From Lingula anatina (Eukaryota; Brachiopoda; Lingulata; Lingulida; Lingulidae), in contig NW_019773825.1 of the NCBI RefSeq assembly GCF_001039355.2, positions 140,269-204,268 of the forward strand: a stretch of DNA of 64,000 nucleotides, given 5' to 3'. The first letter of the stretch is position 1. Each line of letters begins with the position of its first letter. A model generated the notes under the pieces. That model had not been told where the DNA came from. It was given only the letters and a program-made list of their open reading frames with translations, and made no database searches. Below, piece after piece: positions 48,009 to 57,407 of this stretch. The position numbers were made by a program, and so were the translations under genes.

Positions 48009-48402
48009 GTGGAATGGCTGATAAACCTGTGTTTGCCGGTGTACCATGGAAACCTGACTCCACCAAAATGTGACTCCCCAGTCAAATCTTCGTAATGAAA
48101 ATGTGACTCCCCCCATGAATTTTGACTCCCCCCACAAAACTTACTAAATCTCACTTTATTTGAGTATATGGCTTTTACATTGTAGTATGCATAATGGAGG
48201 ATACATTGGCGTTTTTTGTTAGTTTACAGGTGAAAATTCTCATGAGATTTTACCACCCAATGACTCCCCTACGAAAAAGGTATTTATTTGATATTTGGTG
48301 ATCATTTCAAGATCTTTCCTTTAAGTATACTATAACAAGAATATATTGGAAATATCTGAAAGTTTGGTAGTAAAATATTGGGCGCAAAAAATGAAAAAAA
48401 AT

Positions 48403-49268
48403 CCTCACCACTATGCACCTAAAAGGAATATAGATGGCGTCAACCTAATCAGGTACAAAATGCCTGAACTACAAATCAACAAAGGAGGAGAATTGGACCT
48501 GAATAGATCACTTCATTACATCGAGAAAGATGTGATGCCATTTATGAGGCAAGTAGATGAGATGGACTTTACACTTTGCGAGGTTCTTTTAAGTAGCAGC
48601 AACCTTTTGGACAGGCTAAGAGACGGAAAGTTTGATCTGTTATTCTTTGACTTTGGCAACGTTGGCTCAGGTCCAATTATAAATGAATACCTTGGCATTC
48701 CATCCATTTCGTATTCTAATTATGGGTTTATGGAAACTTGGACTATATTCAAACAATCGACGTTTTATTCTTTTACGCCAGGTGTTTTCAGCCCCTTTTC
48801 AGATAATATGACATTTTGGGAAAGAGTGCAAAATACAGACATGCTTCTGGATATGGAAAAATGGGCCGGCGGTAGAATAGATCATATTGAAAAAATGAAG
48901 GCCAAGTACCTTCCAAACAACAACTGGCCACATGCTAAGCACTCATATGAACGAGTGTCTCTAATGATTGCCGCCAACGTGAATTTTGCGTTTGACTACC
49001 CGAGACCTGTCATGCCGCACGTGATACCAATTTCTGGACTTCTTTGGACACCGCCTAAGCCGTTATCAAAAAGTATGTAATATGACACAATGGAACTCTT
49101 CACTTTCAGTCTCATGCTGCTTACAATCTGAACTGGTATCAGTATTATCTATTGGATGTCATTGCTTACAAAGCTGCAGCGAGATGTTTGCATTATTTCG
49201 TTTACCTTCTTCCAGTAGTAATTCTTTGGAAAGCACTTAAAGTTCTGTTCATTTGTGAAAAACCTTAA
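48403..49268 (+). pseudogene. Truncated, internally deleted UGT pseudogene
   Basis: It aligns to UGT-2 (52994-54574) from about residue 60 to PLSK (~282), then from YVIRHNG (~459) to the end. The ~530-nt gap removes the whole UGT signature and donor site. The junction reads TTATCAAAAAGTATGTAATA, giving an in-frame TAA. The tail ends in CCTTAA instead of CCTAAACACGCCTGA. The gene cannot make a UGT. Confidence 0.85.
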
Positions 49269-49956
49269 CACGCCTGATTATTGCGCCCTTGAAAAGTAAA
49301 AGATTTAGAGGCCAAAACGTCATTTAAAGTGATGAATCATTTAGTCTGTACATCACTGTTAGCTCATTACCTGTATCAGAACGGGGCAGTTGAATTTGTT
49401 AGTTTCATTTGAGAGAGACTGAGCTAATAAATTATTAATATAATTAGTAAATAGATTGAAAATGAAGAAGAATGAAGATGTTGATAATACGTTAGCAATT
49501 AAACATCGGTGGATTTTCATTTATTCATTTGTCGTGTCAGTTAGTGTACAGAATTTAAACATTTCTTAAAATGAAGCCAACGAAGACCAAGAAAATTACT
49601 AGAATAACCGAAGACATATTAGGCTAACTGTCAAATTTGAACTGTTACATGATACCTCCACGCACCTCGGTCATTGCCATATAATTTTTGATATTTTTAA
49701 CAAAAGTAGACCGATCAAGATAAAACTTTGACAAAAATTTTTTTGATCTGTATTCCGCCATTCCAAGGTGAGCAGCTGGTCGAGAACTGCAAATCAAGTA
49801 GACACCTTTCTATTCATTTTGCTATCTTTGCGATGACTCCACATTTTAGTAGGTACAAGTTTGTGCCCTGGCGGAGTGATAAGTTTATTATAAAGTCATG
49901 AAACTATCTACCGATGTCAAGAACCATGTGCCCTTTAAAGAGGATGACACTTATAC
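49269..49956. other. UGT 3' flank, copy 1
   Basis: It is homologous to 58987-59710 and, with an insertion, to 59990-61237. The shared stretch includes AAAGTCATGAAACTATCTAC and ends in CCAAGTTGCAG (here displaced by the MITE). No gene. Confidence 0.75.
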
Positions 49957-50124
49957 CAGGGGCGGATTTAGGCCGTCTTCTGGGTCTTCTAGAAGACGGT
50001 CAGATTTTCAAGTTTACATTGACGGGTATCCAATTTTTTCTGACGGAAGACGGTCAACAATTGAGGATGGACCAACAAAGATAATTGGGAAGACTGTCAG
50101 AAAATATTTCTGGATCCGCCCCTG
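49957..50124. mobile_element. 168-bp MITE, CAGGGGCGGA ends, CTTATAC target duplication
   Basis: It begins CAGGGGCGGATTTAG and ends CTGGATCCGCCCCTG, with internal GTCTTC/GAAGAC repeats. CTTATAC flanks it at 49950-49956 and 50125-50131. Paralogous empty sites at 59640-59711 and 61163-61237 read straight through (ACACTTATACGATA). CAGGG...CCCTG ends resemble hAT elements, whose usual duplication is 8 bp; only 7 are exact here. Confidence 0.85.
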
Positions 50125-50520
50125 CTTATACGACATGCCAAGTTGCAGGCCTAAATTAAAATAATCGGGCCATCTCTTTGCGTATGTTTCAAGAAAATCT
50201 TTTGGAACCAATCCAGATATTTATCTGAATCAACGTAACCAGAGGGAGAGCAACCGTGCACGGAGTTCAGAGGACCTTGGAACAAAGTTTCGTCGGCAGG
50301 TAAGCAACCCTCAAAAATAATCATGGGCGGCAGCAGATCCCCCATTGCATCGTCACGTTCCAAAACTGGTCGGAAGTACTGATCGACCTGTCGTAAGGAA
50401 AACTCTTTCCTTTCGCAGCTACAATATTTGTACTTGCCTGAGACGGAAAATACGTTTCATCACAGTTATAGATGCAACCTGGTTTTCCTTCAAGATTATG
50501 CTTTACAAGCGTATCATTTA

Positions 50521-50574
50521 CAAAAAAAAAAAAACAAAAAAAAAAAAAAAAAAAAAAACAAAAAAAAAAAAAAA
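50521..50574. repeat. Poly-A-rich low-complexity run
   Basis: Almost pure A with a few C, inside the transposase remnant. A second shorter run is at ~50616, and a GAA microsatellite at 51216-51246. Confidence 0.95.
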
Positions 50575-50925
50575 CATCCGCAGCTGTTTTTGTGACATTA
50601 CCGCTCGCCCTCTGAAAAAAAAAAAAGGAACTTCACCTTGTTAATGTAAAAACAAAATGACTCATATTTAAATCATGCTTTCTTATTTTCCTATAGCCGT
50701 TTTTATCGTTATCTAAAGACAACAATCATTTTCTAATTATTTTTTATTTATTTAGCATGTCTTTTATTTCACAATATTGCACCTATTTATCTGTCCCGGT
50801 TTTCTAACAGACAACTCGGGATGTCGATTCATAAACCTTTTCCACCAACCGTGTGACCCTGAAAAGCTCGTGTCCATATTTCTATTCTTTCCCACCGCCA
50901 GGGCAAATTTGCAGACCAAGGCTCC

Positions 50926-51065
50926 GTAACTCGAAAGCATCGGGAATATGTTGCGAATAGCGATATCACCTTCTATTTCGAGGCTATTAAATGGGGCGAG
51001 TAAATCCCGAGTTATGGAATAGAGACGCTTGCGCTCGGTCGCAAAATGCGATGCTTTCGAGTTAC
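50926..51065. repeat. Inverted duplication inside the transposase remnant
   Basis: GTAACTCGAAAGCATCG at 50926-50942 is exactly inverted at 51049-51065, and weaker pairing continues outward (CCAAGGCTCC against GAGCCCAAG). The right arm is transposase coding sequence (DLGSVTRKHR), so the left arm is an inverted copy of it. Confidence 0.75.
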
Positions 51066-51529
51066 TGAGCCCAAGTCTTTAGTTAGGGGAAACCCCCAGT
51101 CGCTCATGATGAGGCAGTAGTCGACTAGAGCTGCCTGATCATCAGACTGACTGAGGGCCAACTTCCCAGGTACACCTTCCTTGAGAGCACCTGTGGTATA
51201 ATGAAGAAAAAAAAGAGAAGAAGAAGAAGAAGAAGAAGAAGAAGATACAAGATAGAGACAGATGAAGTAAGAAGTTTTAAGGATAAAAACTTCCAGCAGA
51301 AGACGCATACCTACTTTATGATCAATAAGTTTAAGTGTAGCTATTTGGAATTTTTTTATTTTCATTGTCATCACAACAAAGATCAAACATGTATCATTTG
51401 TATACCTAAAATATGATTTAAATTGGTTGTCTTTAGCAATTCAAATATACGTACCGCTTCTGAGTCATCCCTTACGGCACTGACGGCAGCATGCAACCTC
51501 TCCGGATGGTACAATTTCCTCTTCGGCAT

Positions 51530-52993
51530 GCTGAAATTCATCGTGCATGAACAAGGTCAGTAACGTTTTTTTCTCTCTCTCATAAAGTCCGATAATAAAA
51601 AGTCAACATGAAGCGTTATTTTGTGAGAACAAATTTATTTAAAGACACAAGTCGCGTGAGTCTAATAGCGCACGTACAGTGTAGCGTTCTCTAGCGGTTT
51701 CATGCCTATACGTCCCCGCACCAATACTTCCCCGCACCGATACTCCCCCGCAATTACAGATATACTGAGGGGAGTATCGGTGCGGGGAAGTATCGGTGTG
51801 GGGTCGTATCGATGCGCATACATGTAATACAAAAAAAATTACTAAGGGGAATTATCGGTGCTGGGGAGTATCCACATGACCCCTCTCTAGCGACAGTTTA
51901 CAGTGCACAGAAAGCACCCACAGCGTTGCCAAACATTCAAGCCATTTTATGAGATCTTGGAATATTTCATCATGTTACTCTTGAAAGTGGATGCTTTGAA
52001 AATGATTTCAATTCAACGAGAACAAGAAACACAAACAATTTAAGAGACTAAACACATTACAATACTTCTATTGTAATTAGAATTAGAAAGGTATAGAATT
52101 AGAAAGAGGGACGTGTTTACGTCCACAGCGCTCAATGTATCTACTCGTAACCGATATGAAAATGTTAGAAATCGAGATTAGACACTGACAGTAACATATG
52201 CAGACAAAAGCGGACGGTAAATGACTTAAAAACCTGCTGGAATAAACGTTAGTTCATTAATATTGTTATCAAATTTGGGAGCAACGAACTTTCAAACGCT
52301 AACACTCATAGAGTGTCTGCATTTCGTGTTTGATACATTTAATCATTGTGGCAGACACTTGAAACTTAAGTGGAAACAGGGATTGTTTACGCTCTGCATG
52401 CTGGGTAAAAAGGGCAAACTTCAGGTTTTGTTCCATAATCCAGGGTCGTTCCGTAATGCAGGTCGGAGCCTATATAACCAAAAAACGTATATACAAGGGG
52501 CAAAAAAGTAGGTCACATAAGTAAGTTAAATTTCTGAGCAAAAGGAGCAGTCTAAAGCTGTTTTATGGCTGATCGAGTGATATATTCAGTTCAGTTTATC
52601 CCTTGGCACGTCGACTTTATTTGAGTATAAGAAAATAGCAGTAGTGGTTTATAAGCCCTGTGTTACTGGGAATCCACGCTTCACCGATGCTATGTTCATA
52701 CACTTAGGCCCCTATGTACCTTTAAGATTATGGCTTTTAATGTGCAAATCTTCAGATCATTTCACAAAGAATTCGCTTTCTACAGTTACACATGTAGTAC
52801 GCGAAAAAAGTACCTGTTTGTGAACAAGCACTTCCTTTCTGACATGCTCCTATTGTCTTTATCTATATATAGGCTCTCCAGTGCCACGGATCAAAACACA
52901 TGCATTTAGCTGTCTAGACACACTACGAAAGAAAGAATACCCAACAGAATAACAGTCTTAACAAGGCACTGTGGGTGTACGGTATTTTAAAAC
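51530..52993. other. Region upstream of UGT-2
   Basis: It contains the hairpin at 51712-51805, then AT-rich sequence and the UGT-2 promoter and 5' UTR. The last ~270 bp resemble the sequence upstream of UGT-3 (57140-57407), for example CTGTTTGTGAACAAGCA. No gene. Confidence 0.6.
51712..51805. repeat. Strong hairpin of CCCCGCACCGATACTT units
   Basis: Arms 51712-51748 and 51769-51805 (37 nt each) pair at 34 of 37 positions around a 20-nt loop. Each arm is itself two repeats of a ~17-nt unit (CCCGCACCGATACT). A further degenerate unit lies at 51844-51872. Confidence 0.85.
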
Positions 52994-54574
52994 ATGGCCT
53001 TTTTACGTGTGGGTTTGGTATTTCTGTTGATGTATGTTGCTCACACTTGTAGTAGCGCTGGCAAACAGAAGATACTGATCTTTCCTTTTTCAAATGTCTA
53101 TAACTCGAGGACCATGAATTTAGAGAAGATAGCTGTCATGTTGAGGGACCACGACTTTCACGTCACCATGTTGGTCTCTCACCACTATGCACCTAAAAGG
53201 AATATAGATGGCGTCAACTTGATCAGGTACAAAATGCCTGAACTACAAATCAATAAGGGAGGAGTATTGGACCTGAGTAGATCACTTTATTACATCGAGA
53301 AAGATGTGATGCCATTTTTTAGGCAAATAGATGAGATGGATTTTGCACTTTGCGAGGTTCTTCTTAGTAGCAAAGACATTTTGAATAGACTGGAAGAAGA
53401 AGAGTTTGATCTGTTTTTCTTTGACTTTGGCAATGTTGGCTCAGGTCCTATTTTGAATGAATATCTTGGCATTCCTTCCATTGCTTATTCTAATTTTGGA
53501 TTTATGGAAACTTGGACTATATTCAAACAGCCAACGTTTTTTTCTTATACGCCTGGCATATACAGCTCCTTCTCCGATAACATGACATTTTGGGAAAGAG
53601 TGCAAAATACAGACATGATACTTGACATTGAAAGTTGGGCCAGCGATAGAATAGATCATATTGAAAAAATGAAGGCCAAGTACCTGCCCAACAACAACTG
53701 GCCACATGCTAAGCACTCATTTGAACGAGTGTCTCTAATGATTGCAGCCAACGTTAACTTTGCATTTGACTATCCGCGACCCGTCATGCCCCATGTGATA
53801 CCAATTTCTGGACTTCTTTGGACACCGCCTAAGCCGTTATCAAATGACTTTGACAATATTGTATCTGCTGCTACTTATGGAGTCATTGTTATAAGTTTTG
53901 GGACATTTGTGCCGACATTTAATACTGAAAAGGCGGAGATTTTGGCCAAAGTGTTTTCTAAACTCTCACAGACTGTTATCTGGCGTTACCAAGGTGTTCC
54001 TCCTAAGTCTCTGGGAAGTAACACACACCTGGTAGAATGGCTGCCACAGAATGATCTTCTTGCCCACCCTAACACCAAACTGTTCATCACCCACTGTGGA
54101 GTAAGTAGCACGTGGGAGACCCTCTACCATGCAGTTCCCGTGGTTGCAATTCCACTTCTTTGGGATCAACACGTTCACGCAAGGAAATTGAAGGAGCGCG
54201 CGAGAATGGGTGAAATTATAAAGTTTGGCACCCTGAACGCAGAAGAATTAGAAAGCATTATACTCAAGGTCCTAAGCGATAAATCGTATAAAGAGAACGC
54301 GGTTAAGATGTCTAAACTTCTTCAAGACACCCCAATGTCGGGACAGGAGGAACTGTTGTATTGGATTAAGTATGTAATAAGACACAATGGAACTCTTCAC
54401 TTTCACTCTCATGCTGCTTACAATCTGAACTGGTATCAGTATTACCTATTGGATGTTATTGCTTACAAAGCTGCAGCGAGATGTTTGTACTATTTCGTTT
54501 ACCTTCTTCCAGTAGTAATTCTTTGGAAAGTACTTAAAGTTCTGTTCATTCGTGAAAAACCTAAACACGCCTGA
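52994..54574 (+). CDS. UDP-glycosyltransferase, intact, intronless (UGT-2)
   Basis: 526 aa from an ATG that opens the signal peptide MAFLRVGLVFLLMYVAHTCS. The FDLFFFDFGNVGSGP block is in the acceptor half. The UGT signature lies at about residues 347-392 (EWLPQNDLL, FITHCGVSSTWETL, PLLWDQ). A C-terminal membrane anchor is followed by IREKPKHA, which fits a KxKxx ER-retrieval tail. AATAAA at 54725-54730 is a likely polyadenylation signal. Role as for UGT-1; acceptor unknown. The usual catalytic His position reads Arg39 (YNSRTMN). The donor half is nearly identical to UGT-1, while the signal peptide and tail differ. Confidence 0.92.
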   Translation: MAFLRVGLVFLLMYVAHTCSSAGKQKILIFPFSNVYNSRTMNLEKIAVMLRDHDFHVTMLVSHHYAPKRNIDGVNLIRYKMPELQINKGGVLDLSRSLYYIEKDVMPFFRQIDEMDFALCEVLLSSKDILNRLEEEEFDLFFFDFGNVGSGPILNEYLGIPSIAYSNFGFMETWTIFKQPTFFSYTPGIYSSFSDNMTFWERVQNTDMILDIESWASDRIDHIEKMKAKYLPNNNWPHAKHSFERVSLMIAANVNFAFDYPRPVMPHVIPISGLLWTPPKPLSNDFDNIVSAATYGVIVISFGTFVPTFNTEKAEILAKVFSKLSQTVIWRYQGVPPKSLGSNTHLVEWLPQNDLLAHPNTKLFITHCGVSSTWETLYHAVPVVAIPLLWDQHVHARKLKERARMGEIIKFGTLNAEELESIILKVLSDKSYKENAVKMSKLLQDTPMSGQEELLYWIKYVIRHNGTLHFHSHAAYNLNWYQYYLLDVIAYKAAARCLYYFVYLLPVVILWKVLKVLFIREKPKHA

Positions 54575-57407
54575 CTTCATTATTGCGCCCTTGAAAAGTA
54601 AAAGATTTAGAGGCCAAAACGTCATTTAAAATGATGAATCATTTAATCTGTACACTGTTAGCTCATTACCTGTATCAGAACGGGGCAGTTGAACTTGTTA
54701 GTTTCCTTTGAAAGAGCCTGAGCCAATAAAACAAATGAAATAATTAGTAAATAGATTAAAAATGAAGAATAATAAATATATTGACAATATATAAGAAATT
54801 AAACATCGACGGATTTATGTTTTATTCATTTGTCGTGTCAGTTACTTTACAAAATTTATACGTTTCTTAAAAGGAATCCAACGACGACCAAGGAAATTAC
54901 TAAAATAACCGAAGACGGGCGCTGTGCGATGAAATTGTCCGTACCATTTTTTTTTAATCGTAAGGAGCTACGGGCTACGCCGAATATGTCTACATTACAT
55001 GGCCTTAAATCCGAACGATGCGCATGTTAATCAAATCTTTAACATGGCAACTTATGATTACCTGGCTCTACGATGGTGACATTGGCCTCTAGCCTTGTCT
55101 TTATTATTTCTGCCAACCAATGATCGTCGGAAAAATTTTAAATTATTTAGTTATTTAAATTGGCAATTTAAATTATTAAAATATGATAATATCTTAAAGT
55201 GATAATAACTCTTCATTTCGGCCAAAAAATGAATTTTCCTGGAGTGAACAACAATTTTCTCATACTTACCAATGGTTAATGAATCCATTTTTACATTCAA
55301 AGTTAGTCCCTGGTTTTTTCTAAAAAGTTTGGTTTTTTGTTAAAATCTCTTAAGAGATTTTAACAGAGTATAGCCATCAATGGAGGTTACATCGTCTAAA
55401 GACAAGCTCAGATATCAGAATAATAGCTACAACTGCCATTTTTGTGGTAAAACAGAATATATTATATTTCTATGAATTATTCACAATGTTTTTATTGTGA
55501 AATATAGATCTCATATGAAGAGTTATTATCCCTTTAACATTCCACCTGGCACACAGTCAACTCAAGTGTCAGCAATATCGACAACAAGCTCTTGTCTTGC
55601 TTACATGCCATACTAATTTCGGTTTATATGCAATTTTTAGTTTGTCTACCTGTCTACCTGTGCACCTGAGGGAGACCAAATTCACCACGCTTCTTAAGAA
55701 AAGTATGCACTACAAGTGTTTTGTTTTTAATTTTTAATTGATCTTCTCTTTTCCTTTTAATTTACTTTGAAAGTGAAAATTCCTTAATAGTTTGATGTAA
55801 TTTCACGTTTTTATGGCTAAATTCAAAAATAAGTCTTCAAAGAAAAATCCCAGGAACCCTTTTGTAGTACTTTGTTCAAGTGTTATAATACCATTTAAAG
55901 CATGGTTATAGCTGTCCAGGTGCCTTAGAAAATCAGGCAACTGAAAATGATGTTTTTGTCCCCAAAGTCCCCACATCTTGTCACACGATGAACTTGGAGC
56001 TGTGTTTCTGTGACGATGGTATTACTGATTACGCGAGGGAAAAACCAAACAACTTTCATGTTCCTTCATAGCCTTTATCATCACTTCCTAAATACCCTAT
56101 CTACAATTTATTCCTCTCCGTTCAACCTCTTACATCGTTCTTCCCCGTTTACATTACATTCTGCAGTTGAGTACAACGAGGTCATGTCAACCAACTCGAG
56201 TTAATCTACAAAACACTCCCCGCTCCTTCACTCGTAGCTGTCGATTACTAACATTACTTTTCAATTAGATGTTCTGAAGATTATTAAATAAATGTAACAG
56301 GAATGAAAAAGCTAAAAGCTTTATTTTAATCTCCAACCTACTTCTCTCCCTTAAAACAAAACGTGCACTTGGCTCAGGGCAAGTTGGACCGTGTATAAGA
56401 TAACCTTGTTATGGCTTTTCGAAACAACTTCAAACTGTTGAAGGAAACGTTTAGAAACATCAATATATGTGCCTCATATGGAGTACAAAGCAGACTCTCA
56501 AAATTAATATTAATTAAAATATATGAGTAAATGCGTTAAATATGTTTTTGCCCTTCACATGGATTACTACATTATTAAAGAATAGGGTGCCAACTTGCCC
56601 CAATCGAGGCAGTTTGCTCCATCTCGGGAAAAATTGGCCAACCTGACATTGCTGACATTCGGTAGAAGATGGTAAATTTATGGGAAATAAACGAACGACA
56701 CCATTTGTATTCAAAGCTGATGCAATTATTTAAAGCTGAGACACAAAAGCATATCAGAAATCTTTATTTTAATTAGTAAAGGCTACGAGGGACGTTGTGG
56801 CAATACTATACCTATAGGTAAATAAAATTTTGAGTAATTTTTATTTTGAAAATGGTATCGTTTCTGCTTCAAGTGGAAAATTCGTATAATCAAGATGTTG
56901 CTTTTGTCCTTCATTGCTTCCTTTTGAGACTCTTGTAATAAAATCCATCCCAGCAAACACAGCAAGTCATTATAACGTTACCATTACTTTTACATAACCC
57001 CCAAAACGTTATAAACCTTCTGTGTTTGCCGGGAGCCAAATTGACTCCTGTGTGCTTGGGTATGGACGGGAAATAGGTTTGAAATAGGTCCATGTGGATT
57101 AATAGTCGTTTATAAAACCTAATTAGGTTCCAGTCATTCCCACTTAAGCTTATGGCTTTCAACATGCAAATCTTGATATTATTTCACAAAGAGTTCGCAT
57201 TCCAAAGTTAGCGTGAAAAAAAGTATCTGTTTGTGAACAAGCAGTTCCTTTTATGACATGGGCCCCTTATCTTTATCTATACAGGCTCTCCAATACCACG
57301 CATTAAAACACATGCATGTAGCCGTCTCAGCACACTCCACAAAAGGAAGAATACCCCATCGGAATAACCGTCTATCAAGGTATTGTGGGTGTGCGGTATT
57401 TTCAAAC
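54575..57407. other. UGT-2 3' flank and UGT-3 upstream region
   Basis: 54903-55020 matches 60657-60757 (GATGAAATTGTCCGT, then AATCGTAAGGAGCTAC). 55029-55610 matches 61835-62400. A small MITE sits at 56948-57034. The right end is the UGT-3 promoter, related to that of UGT-2. No gene. Confidence 0.65.
56948..57034. mobile_element. Small MITE with TCCCAGCAAACACAG ends, second complete copy
   Basis: Left TCCCAGCAAACACAG, right CTGTGTTTGCCGGGA, AACGTTATAA inside. Same family as 46706-46790. Confidence 0.75.

Larger units (their letters stand above)
50151..51529 (-). pseudogene. Broken pogo/Tigger-like (DDE_1) transposase
   Basis: Pieces in order on the minus strand. 51455-51529: exon 1, MPKRKLYHPERLHAAVSAVR, a Psq-type helix-turn-helix start with a GTACGT donor. 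51066-51190: LALSQSDDQAALVDYCLIMS then DWGFPLTKDLG, CENP-B/Tc5-type DNA-binding domain. About 50800-50890: GWWKRFMNRHPELSVRKP, end of that domain. About 50390-50490: YNCDETYFPS and IVAAKGKSFPYD, first catalytic Asp region. 50151-50363: LLPPMIIFEG to SGYVDSDKYLDWFQKIF and GPIILI, mid DDE domain. Frames do not join, an inverted duplication disrupts the middle, poly-A runs lie inside, and the C-terminal catalytic part is absent. Clearly dead. Confidence 0.75.

Noticed and set aside
51012-51386. 124-codon minus-strand ORF as a gene of its own
   Set aside because: Its first part is a translated GAA microsatellite and intron-like sequence. The meaningful part is a transposase exon starting at the acceptor at 51191.
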